A stretch of DNA of 15,058 nt from DAOPXV01 sp035352535 (lineage in GTDB: Bacteria; Muiribacteriota; UBA9980). A model generated the notes under the pieces. It had not been told where the DNA came from. It did no database searches and was given only the letters and a program-made list of their open reading frames with translations. This document shows, piece after piece, positions 6,811-13,172 of this stretch. The stretch's first letter is position 1. Every line of letters begins with the position of its first letter. Made by a program: the position numbers and the translations under genes. Where the stretch lies: positions 1-15,058 of the forward strand of contig CAZJFS010000106.1 in NCBI GenBank assembly GCA_964545075.1, in the 5' to 3' direction.

Positions 6811-9396
6811 ATGAATGAATTTAAACAAAAAATAATTCTACTGGTTGAACCGGATTCGGTTGTAGCTGAGGCTTTAACGCTTGCGATCAAAGGGTTTGGA
6901 TACGACGTAGTTACAGCCTTTTCCGCTGAAACGGCATTTGAATTAGTTATTAATAATAAAAAACTTAACCTTGTCATTATGGATGTTGAGCTTGGCGGCG
7001 ATATTGCCGGCATCGAAACTGCCCGCCGGATACTCTCCGCGCGAAATCTTCCAATAATTTTTTTAACGTCTGGTTCCGATAAGAAAATAATCGAGAAAGT
7101 CCGCGGGATAACCCGTTACGGCATTATAACAAAAAATTCAGGCGGTTTTATGCTCCAGTCGTCTATCGAGATGGCGTTTGAATTATTCGATACTTACGAA
7201 AAATCACTAAATAGCGAAGCGGCTGTCAGGGCTAAACTTAACACCATACTTTTGCCCGACGGCGATATCGCGCCATTAAATCTCAGCGACATAATCGATG
7301 TACACGCCATACAAAATATAACAAATTATTTTTACCGGATCGTTAATATCGCCCTTGCCGTTATTGATGTTAACGGCAAAGTTCTTGTTGATGCCGGCTG
7401 GCAGGATATCTGTACTAAATTCCACCGGGTCCATCCTGAAACCTGTAGATTTTGCGTAGAAAGCGATACGAAGTTAACGCGAGACGTCAAAAATGGAACT
7501 TTTAAGATATACCGCTGCAAAAACAATATGTGGGATGTGGCGACTCCTATAATCGTTGGTGGAATGCACGTTGGAAATCTTTTTCTCGGACAGTTTTTCT
7601 TTGATGACGACCAGATTGATTATGATATGTTTCTGGCTATGGCCCGCAAATACGGTTTTAATGAGGTTGAATATATGGCCGCGCTTAAACGCGTGCCCCG
7701 CTTAAATCGGGAAAAAGTTGAAGCTATTATGAAATTTTATGCCAGATTCGCTGAAATGATATCTAATTTAAGCTATGGGAATATTCAACTGGCCAGATTG
7801 CTTTCCGAAAGGGACCGTCTGGAAAAAGCACAACGCGAGAATGAGCAGAGATTTCAGCAATTCGTCGAACATTCGCCTGTCGCCATGGCGATTTCATCCG
7901 GTATCGATGAAAAAATAATTATGTTAAATAAAAGATTTACCGAATTATTCGGCTATACGATCGAAGATATTCGGGACAGTTCAAAATGGTGGCTTCTGGC
8001 TTATCCCGATGAGAAATACCGCGAGGAAGTTAAAACTAAATGGACAGCCAAGGTTAAAAAGGCGGTCAAGGATAAAACAGATGTCGAAACGACGGAAACG
8101 CCGGTCACTTGCAAGGACGGTTCGATCCGCCATATCGAGTTCTATATGTCGTCTATAAATGAAAAAAATATCATTACGCTCGTTGATGCCACAAAACGCA
8201 AGCTTGCCGAACGCACTCTCATCGAAGCGAAAGAAAAAGCTGAAGCGGCAAGTATCGCTAAAAGCCGGTTTGTAGCCAACATGAGCCATGAACTCCGGAC
8301 CCCGATGAATGGTATCATTGGATTTTCAGGTCTTTTATCTTATACCGCCCTCGATAAAAACCAGAAAGAATTTAACGACATGATAAAAGTTTCAGCGGAG
8401 CATCTTCTGGATATTATTAACGATATACTTGATTTTTCAAAACTCGAGGCCAAAAAATTTAAACTTGATAGAAAACCTGTTGATATCCGTGTTACGACTG
8501 AAAACTGCATATCGATGATATCCGAACAGGTTAAAAATAAAGGCATTTCTCTTTCATGTGAAATAGATCCGAAAATAAATTATAAAATTTCAACGGACCA
8601 GTTAAGAGTGAAACAGATACTTATAAACCTTCTTTCAAATTCCGCGAAATTTACGCATGAAGGCTGGATCAAAATTAAAATATCTGAAATTGAAAGAAAA
8701 AAAGACATTTCAGTGATATCTATTTCGGTTCGCGACACCGGAATTGGAATCCCGCCGCAAAAAATAGAAGATATATTCGGAGTGTTTCAGCAGCTCGATG
8801 ATTCCAATACCCGCAAATATGGCGGGACCGGCCTGGGGCTTTCAATAGTAAAAGGGCTTGTTGAAATGATGAACGGCGAGATAACGGTTGAAAGCGCGCC
8901 AGATAAAGGCAGTACTTTTACGGTAACGATACCCTTCGAGATAAGCTTGGAGTCATTTGAAAATGATGAACCAAGTTGCGCGAAAAAAAGTCCTATAAGC
9001 GCCGGAAAATTAAAAATACTTATCGCGGAGGACGATGAAATCAATCAGAAATTTATAGTCGCGCTGCTTAAATATAATAATCTGGAAGCTATGACCGCAT
9101 CGAATGGTCTGGAAGCGCTATACTATTATGAAACAGGGAATTTTGACGTTATTATAATGGATGGCCAGATGCCGGAAATGGATGGATTCGAGGCATCTAA
9201 AAAGATCAGAGAGCTGGAAGTTAAAAACGGCGGGCATATTCCAATAATAGCCCTGACGGCATATGCAATGGAAGGCGATCGTGAAAAATTCATTGCGGCT
9301 GGAATGGACGATTATATTTCTAAACCGATAACGGATGAAAATATTGTTATTGAAACTATATTAAAATGGTCGCGGAGTGTGAAAGCGGGCATATAA
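6811..9396 (+). CDS. Soluble hybrid histidine kinase REC-PocR-PAS-HisKA-HATPase-REC
   Basis: Cytoplasmic two-component phosphorelay protein, 861 residues, no membrane segments. Domain order: REC1 (about 5-120; D58, T86, K108); PocR ligand-binding domain (about 157-325) with cysteines 201, 212, 215 and 236, His205 and the pair TPIIVGG/HVGNLFLGQFF; PAS (about 348-465, EHSPVAMAI, NKRFTELFGYT); HisKA with FVANMSHELRTPMNG, phospho-His493; HATPase with the N box INLLSNSAKF (about 605-614), DTGIGIPP (642-649) and GGTGLGLS; REC2 (about 736-855; E740/D741, D784, T816, K838). All catalytic residues are present. PocR was predicted by comparative analysis to sense simple hydrocarbon derivatives. The ligand here is unknown. 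No separate response regulator or Hpt partner is next to it. ATG 6811 is chosen over GTG 6793 because the REC fold begins right after it and GGGA lies 8 nt upstream. Confidence 0.93.
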   Translation: MNEFKQKIILLVEPDSVVAEALTLAIKGFGYDVVTAFSAETAFELVINNKKLNLVIMDVELGGDIAGIETARRILSARNLPIIFLTSGSDKKIIEKVRGITRYGIITKNSGGFMLQSSIEMAFELFDTYEKSLNSEAAVRAKLNTILLPDGDIAPLNLSDIIDVHAIQNITNYFYRIVNIALAVIDVNGKVLVDAGWQDICTKFHRVHPETCRFCVESDTKLTRDVKNGTFKIYRCKNNMWDVATPIIVGGMHVGNLFLGQFFFDDDQIDYDMFLAMARKYGFNEVEYMAALKRVPRLNREKVEAIMKFYARFAEMISNLSYGNIQLARLLSERDRLEKAQRENEQRFQQFVEHSPVAMAISSGIDEKIIMLNKRFTELFGYTIEDIRDSSKWWLLAYPDEKYREEVKTKWTAKVKKAVKDKTDVETTETPVTCKDGSIRHIEFYMSSINEKNIITLVDATKRKLAERTLIEAKEKAEAASIAKSRFVANMSHELRTPMNGIIGFSGLLSYTALDKNQKEFNDMIKVSAEHLLDIINDILDFSKLEAKKFKLDRKPVDIRVTTENCISMISEQVKNKGISLSCEIDPKINYKISTDQLRVKQILINLLSNSAKFTHEGWIKIKISEIERKKDISVISISVRDTGIGIPPQKIEDIFGVFQQLDDSNTRKYGGTGLGLSIVKGLVEMMNGEITVESAPDKGSTFTVTIPFEISLESFENDEPSCAKKSPISAGKLKILIAEDDEINQKFIVALLKYNNLEAMTASNGLEALYYYETGNFDVIIMDGQMPEMDGFEASKKIRELEVKNGGHIPIIALTAYAMEGDREKFIAAGMDDYISKPITDENIVIETILKWSRSVKAGI

Positions 9397-9412
9397 TATT
9401 ATTTTATTGAAC

Positions 9413-9441
9413 TTGACTTTTAATATTTCAGAATATATTAT
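9413..9441 (+). promoter_or_regulatory. Promoter of the LURP-one-like gene
   Basis: TTGACT (9413-9418) and TATTAT (9436-9441) with a 17-nt spacer, one mismatch from consensus in each box. It lies in the AT-rich gap after the kinase gene and gives a leader of about 40 nt, so the downstream gene can be expressed apart from the kinase. Confidence 0.6.
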
Positions 9442-9486
9442 TAATGGAATCTTTTAATTTTATTATATTTTTATTGGGGGGCAATA

Positions 9487-10077
9487 ATGTTACTTTCGAA
9501 AAAAGAATATCTTATTAAAGAGCACGTCGGAATGATGAAGCTTACCGAGACTTATGATATATTTGATCCCGCCACGAATATTAAGATCGGGATCATGAAG
9601 GACGAGCCTTCAAATTTTTTAAAATACTTAAGGCTTGCGGTAGATAAAAGGACGCTTCCCACGACTATAAATATTTATGAAGATGAAAATCAGCCGCCCG
9701 TTTTTTCGATACAAAAGTCCTTCACGTTCATCAGATCGCAGGTCTTTGTTTTTAATTCAAACGGTGCGAGCATCGGTTATTTTAAAAGCAAGGTATTTAC
9801 GATTGGCGGCGGGTTTACGGTTCATGATCCTTCGGGTAATCAGATTGCGGACGTTTCAGGCGACTGGAAAGGCTGGAATTTCAAAATAACCGATATGGGC
9901 GGACAGGAATTGGGCGTCATAACGAAAAAATGGGCCGGCGCGGCGAAAGAGTTTTTTACGTCGGCTGATAATTATATGGTTTCGCTAAGCCAGACGTTAG
10001 AAGAAAAACCGGTCGTTAAAATACTTCTTCTGGCGGCGGCCCTTTCGATAGATACAATTTATAAGGAAAATGAATAA
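9487..10077 (+). CDS. LURP-one-related / scramblase-like (Tubby-fold) protein
   Basis: 196 residues matching the pattern of the LURP-one-related/YxjI and phospholipid-scramblase-related group, which share a 12-stranded beta-barrel around a central helix. Visible hallmarks are an early strand with YLIKEHVGMMKLTETYDIFDP, the repeated short strand-turn units (VFVFNSNGASIGYFKSK, FTVHDPSGNQIADVSGDWKGWNFKITDMGGQELGVITKKWAG) and the closing hydrophobic helix (VVKILLLAAALSID) that fills the barrel. Bacterial members have no firmly established function, so only the fold is claimed. ATG 9487 is preceded by a run of six Gs (9476-9481), 5 nt upstream. It has its own promoter and terminator and stands alone. 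Confidence 0.75.
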   Translation: MLLSKKEYLIKEHVGMMKLTETYDIFDPATNIKIGIMKDEPSNFLKYLRLAVDKRTLPTTINIYEDENQPPVFSIQKSFTFIRSQVFVFNSNGASIGYFKSKVFTIGGGFTVHDPSGNQIADVSGDWKGWNFKITDMGGQELGVITKKWAGAAKEFFTSADNYMVSLSQTLEEKPVVKILLLAAALSIDTIYKENE

Positions 10078-10088
10078 AGAAATTTTTT

Positions 10089-10110
10089 ATGGCGCGGATC
10101 GCGCCATTTT
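10089..10110 (+). terminator. Intrinsic terminator after the LURP-one-like gene
   Basis: An 8-bp perfect GC-rich stem, ATGGCGCG (10089-10096) with CGCGCCAT (10100-10107), around a GAT triloop, followed by TTTT to 10110. It sits 12 nt after the stop codon. The T run is short. On the minus strand the stem is followed by As, so it does not serve the convergent transporter gene. Confidence 0.7.
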
Positions 10111-10192
10111 AAATATATCCCGAAAATAACGGCGTCTTTTATTTTAAAATGCGTTGAATTAAAGACATGCTTGAAATTTGGATAATGGCTTA

Positions 10193-11482
10193 TCAGCTGA
10201 TATATCTATATACCAGAAGTAAGCTCAAAGCGCTTAGTATTATGAGTGATACCCAGCCGAAGCCTTTTTCGAACGAGGTGTGGACGAATTTTCCCATTAC
10301 TTTCTTATCCGCGGCTATCGTTATGAGATAGAACAGAAATATAGGAAGCAGAAGGCCATTCGCGACCTGTGACGCGCGCATTACATATAAAAGAGGCATT
10401 CCCGGAATAAGAACGAGGGAACATCCGATTACGATCATAACGGTAAATATGGTATAAAACATCTGCGCTTCCTTGAAGCTTTTTTCGATTCCGATCTCCC
10501 AGCCGAAGGTCTCGCATATGGCGTAAGCGGTCGCGAGAGGAAGTATCGCGGACGCGAAGACGGACGCGTTAAAAAGGCCGAACGCGAAGAGCAGCGACGA
10601 ATAGTTACCCGCGATGGGTATCAGCGATTTTCCGATATCTTCGACGGTTTCAACCCTTATGTGCTGTTGGAAAAGCGTCGCTCCGCAGGCAACTATCATA
10701 AAAAAGGACATTACGTCGGTCATAAGGCTTCCTATCACGACGTCCCACTTGCTGATATGGTAATTTTTCGCGGTTATGCCCTTTTCGAGCATCGTGGCGT
10801 GCATATAAAAATTCATCCACGGCGTTATCGTCGTTCCTATGACGCCGATAAGATCGAAAATATATTCCTGATTATATTGAATGGTGGGAACGAAAAGGCC
10901 GTGCCATACGTCATTCCAATTAGGCTTCGCGTAAAAAGCCGACAGGACGTATGAAAAATAAAACAGGCACGCGAATATGAAAATGCGCTCGACGAGCTTG
11001 TAGGTTCCTTTTACGACTATCAGCCAGACCAGGCACGACATCATTATGGTCAATAGATATGTCAGCGATACGAGAAATATTTTGTTCTGGAAAATGGGCA
11101 TTTCCTTTGAAAGGTTGATGCCGATGATCTGAATGCTACTGTAAATTCCGGCGAATTCAGATGTCGTGGTTCCGAGATTAGCCATGAACACGAGCATTAA
11201 GAGGACAAAAGCGCCCTTGACGCGGAATTTTTCGCGTATAAGATCTCCTAGGCCCTGACCGGTAGCGGCGCCCATGCGGTAGCTTGCGTTGAGCGTATAT
11301 ATTAAAAGTATGGTGACGGGAATGAGCGTCCATAGCATCGAGTAGCCATAATGAGCGCCGGCGATCGAATATGTGGCGATGCCGCCCGCGTCGTTATCGA
11401 CGTTGCCGGTTATTATTCCGGGTCCGACGAGCGAGAGGAATATAAGCAACTCTTTCCATCTGTGTTTAATTCTGGTTAACAA
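10193..11482 (-). CDS. NRAMP-family divalent metal transporter, atypical metal site
   Basis: Integral membrane transporter of 429 residues with about 11 hydrophobic segments, the usual NRAMP size. The family start is clear (FLSLVGPGIITGN, IATYSIAGAHYGY), as is the glycine-rich ATGQGLGDLIREKF loop after helix 2. The metal site departs from the canonical form. The helix-1 DPGN is D31-A-G-G34, keeping the aspartate but losing the asparagine. The helix-6 MPH region is T220-P-W222, losing the methionine. Canonical Met selects transition metals against Mg/Ca, so a harder ion or a non-classical substrate is possible (inference). The start is TTG at 11482: GGTGA lies 4 nt upstream, a stop codon is close behind in frame, and ATG/GTG codons nearby are out of frame. 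It lies 94 nt after the MgtE-domain gene. Confidence 0.9.
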   Translation of the reverse strand: MLTRIKHRWKELLIFLSLVGPGIITGNVDNDAGGIATYSIAGAHYGYSMLWTLIPVTILLIYTLNASYRMGAATGQGLGDLIREKFRVKGAFVLLMLVFMANLGTTTSEFAGIYSSIQIIGINLSKEMPIFQNKIFLVSLTYLLTIMMSCLVWLIVVKGTYKLVERIFIFACLFYFSYVLSAFYAKPNWNDVWHGLFVPTIQYNQEYIFDLIGVIGTTITPWMNFYMHATMLEKGITAKNYHISKWDVVIGSLMTDVMSFFMIVACGATLFQQHIRVETVEDIGKSLIPIAGNYSSLLFAFGLFNASVFASAILPLATAYAICETFGWEIGIEKSFKEAQMFYTIFTVMIVIGCSLVLIPGMPLLYVMRASQVANGLLLPIFLFYLITIAADKKVMGKFVHTSFEKGFGWVSLIILSALSLLLVYRYIS

Positions 11483-11499
11483 TACATCACCAATCGATT

Positions 11500-11528
11500 A
11501 TTATAATGCGATCCTTAAAACTTGAAAA
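11500..11528 (-). promoter_or_regulatory. Possible internal promoter of the NRAMP gene
   Basis: On the minus strand TATAAT (11500-11505) is preceded at 17 nt by TTTTCA (11523-11528), 4 of 6 to the -35 consensus. The start would leave a leader of only about 11 nt with the GGTGA at its very end, so read-through from the upstream gene may matter more. Confidence 0.35.
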
Positions 11529-11576
11529 TTAGTTTCCGGGCTATATAGTGATTTAAAATTCAAAAACAATTTATAG

Positions 11577-12917
11577 TTATTCCATGCCCTTCATAAAGTG
11601 AGTCACGTTTTCTTTATTTTCCACTATGATATCGATAACGTCATCAAGAGTAACTATTCCATGCAAAATATCGTTTTCGTCCACGACCGGCAACGCAAGA
11701 AGGTTGTATCGCCCTATCTTTTCGGCGACCTCGTCTTTATGCTCCGTAAGCAATGCAGAGACGACCTTTCGATTCATTATTTCCGTTAATTTCTGAAACG
11801 GTCTAGCCATTATGAGGTTTTTAAGCGTTATGACGCCTTTTAAGTAACCGCCTTTTTCTTCAACGTATAAATAATAGGTGGTTTCTATATTAGGCGCGAG
11901 AAGCCTGAATTCGGAAAGCGCCTGTTCCACGTTAAAATCGTCGGGGAATGAGATATATTCGGTCGTCATAAGCCCGCCGGCCGTGTCTTCGTCATGGCTC
12001 ATGAGTTCGCGGACTTCCTCCGCGCCCTGCGAGTTCATATCGGATAGTATCTCTTCGGCCTGGTGTTCCGGCATGTCGCCCAATATGTCGGCGACCTCGT
12101 CGGGCGGCATCATTTCAAGGATGTCCGCTGCCTTTTCCGTGTCAAGCGATTCGATAAGCGAAAGCTGGAGTTCCGATTCATCTATTTCGGATAACGTTTC
12201 AGCCGCGGTCTCCTCGTCGAGGGACTTGAATATTTCGGAGCTTTCCTGGACCGAAAGCTCTTCCATTATGTCCGCGATATCGGCCGGGTGAAGAAGCGAA
12301 AGCTTTCCATAAGGAATATTCAACTTTATCTTATGACCGCTGGTTCCGATCGGTTCTACGAATTGCCAGGATAATATTTTATCGGGTATTTTTTTATTGA
12401 AAAATGATGCTACCGCTTTAAAAAGGCGTTCAAGGCTCAGGCGTCTCATCAGTCCGGTCGGGCCGATATCCGCGCCGATGGCGATAATTCCGGATTTAAC
12501 GAACGTCAATTTTATGTCGTTGACGCGGACGATGCGCATGCCGCCAGTATCGACGATTTGCTTATCGAGGATGTCGCGTTTTAATAAAATTTCAGCGGCG
12601 TTTTCGTATTCTCCGTCTTCTGGTATGGGTTTTTGAATGAAATTAGGTTCGTTGATCAGTTTAAAATAGTCGAGCCGGTATTCGGCGATTGAAAGATCGT
12701 CGACCGCTATGGTTTCTTTGTTGTTGGCTCTGATTATAAAGGCGGAAACGAAAGGGTGCCTTAAGTTGAGTTTAATATCGATGGCGATATCGTCTATGTA
12801 TCCGATGACTTTATCGTTCTTATCATAAACTTTCAGGTATAAAATATCCGACAGGAAAAAAGTATTGAATTCCTTTAGAATATGCGGTTGTTTAAGCTGT
12901 GTGGTTACAGTCTTCAC
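11577..12917 (-). CDS. Soluble MgtE N-domain plus CBS-pair protein with PRC-barrel-like N-terminus, no channel
   Basis: 446 residues. Residues about 18-80 (FFLSDILYLKVYDKNDKVIGYIDD) and about 112-165 (LLKRDILDKQIVDTGG) look like two PRC-barrel-type beta units. Residues about 205-312 are the MgtE N-domain, a run of short helical repeats (LHPADIADIMEEL, EKAADILEMMPPDEVADILGDM). DEDTAGGLMTTEYISF at 309-324 is the classic MgtE link into the first CBS domain. CBS1 ends near GVITLKNLIM (361-370). CBS2 covers about 378-435 (LLALPVVDEND, GIVTLDDVIDIIVE). In true MgtE the Mg-channel helices come next. Here the protein ends and no membrane segment exists. It is thus a cation (perhaps also nucleotide) sensor without its pore, set just before an NRAMP-type transporter that it may regulate (inference). 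GTG start with AAGAAGG at 12926-12932, 8 nt upstream. Confidence 0.88.
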   Translation of the reverse strand: MKTVTTQLKQPHILKEFNTFFLSDILYLKVYDKNDKVIGYIDDIAIDIKLNLRHPFVSAFIIRANNKETIAVDDLSIAEYRLDYFKLINEPNFIQKPIPEDGEYENAAEILLKRDILDKQIVDTGGMRIVRVNDIKLTFVKSGIIAIGADIGPTGLMRRLSLERLFKAVASFFNKKIPDKILSWQFVEPIGTSGHKIKLNIPYGKLSLLHPADIADIMEELSVQESSEIFKSLDEETAAETLSEIDESELQLSLIESLDTEKAADILEMMPPDEVADILGDMPEHQAEEILSDMNSQGAEEVRELMSHDEDTAGGLMTTEYISFPDDFNVEQALSEFRLLAPNIETTYYLYVEEKGGYLKGVITLKNLIMARPFQKLTEIMNRKVVSALLTEHKDEVAEKIGRYNLLALPVVDENDILHGIVTLDDVIDIIVENKENVTHFMKGME

Positions 12918-12967
12918 AGTTTATACCTTCTTTTAAGTTTTAAGATTTCACATCGCTATTTATCACC

Positions 12968-12986
12968 ATTCACAGTGGTTATGAAT
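12968..12986 (-). promoter_or_regulatory. Dyad ATTCA-N9-TGAAT at the predicted start of the MgtE-domain transcript
   Basis: The minus strand reads ATTCATAACCACTGTGAAT, a 5-bp inverted repeat with a 9-nt spacer that begins at the predicted transcription start. A second nested dyad, ACCA-N7-TGGT, overlaps it (12965-12979). The position fits a repressor operator or a leader hairpin. It is not a match I can assign to Fur, MntR or another named regulator. Confidence 0.4.
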
Positions 12987-12992
12987 AAGGCA

Positions 12993-13021
12993 ATAATACA
13001 CTTTTAATCAGGTATAGTCAA
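12993..13021 (-). promoter_or_regulatory. Promoter of the MgtE-domain/NRAMP unit
   Basis: On the minus strand TTGACT (13016-13021) and TATTAT (12993-12998) with a 17-nt spacer, one mismatch from consensus in each box. The expected start near 12986 leaves a 69-nt leader, too short for an M-box-type Mg riboswitch. Confidence 0.7.
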
Positions 13022-13053
13022 GAATTTTTTAACGGATAAATAAAAAATCATTA

Positions 13054-13089
13054 ACTTGATATGCACCGGTAACCTGATATACACCGGTT
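13054..13089 (+). repeat. Two tandem 18-bp direct repeats, operator-like
   Basis: ACTTGATATGCACCGGTA (13054-13071) and ACCTGATATACACCGGTT (13072-13089) agree at 15 of 18 positions and abut exactly. Each contains the palindrome ACCGGT. They end 18 nt before the -35 box of the hydrogenase promoter, at about -89 to -54, a normal site for an activator bound as a tandem pair. They also lie about 33 nt upstream of the -35 of the divergent unit and could serve both. Confidence 0.6.
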
Positions 13090-13107
13090 ATTTTGATTCC
13101 AAATTTA

Positions 13108-13136
13108 TTGAAATATATCGTTTGTTTTGATACAAT
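13108..13136 (+). promoter_or_regulatory. Promoter of the [FeFe]-hydrogenase gene
   Basis: TTGAAA (13108-13113) and TACAAT (13131-13136) with a 17-nt spacer, one mismatch in each box. The expected start near 13143 leaves a leader of about 30 nt. Confidence 0.65.
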
Positions 13137-13172
13137 GGCTTTGTTAAAAATGATTTGTTCATAGGGGGCGAA

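Noticed and set aside
10111..10192. Terminator for the NRAMP gene
   Set aside because: Only weak AT-rich pairings such as ATTTTAAAAT; no GC-rich stem followed by Ts on the minus strand.
11483..11576. A frameshifted MgtE channel domain after the CBS pair
   Set aside because: Only 94 nt separate the genes, with no hydrophobic coding stretch, so the channel was not merely lost by a recent frameshift in this spot.
11878..12291. Serine-rich plus-strand open frame inside the MgtE-domain gene
   Set aside because: It is the antisense shadow of Asp/Glu/Ala-rich codons in the real gene.
12918..12986. M-box or other Mg/Mn riboswitch in the leader of the MgtE-domain gene
   Set aside because: The predicted leader is about 69 nt and shows none of the conserved M-box or yybP-ykoY elements I know.
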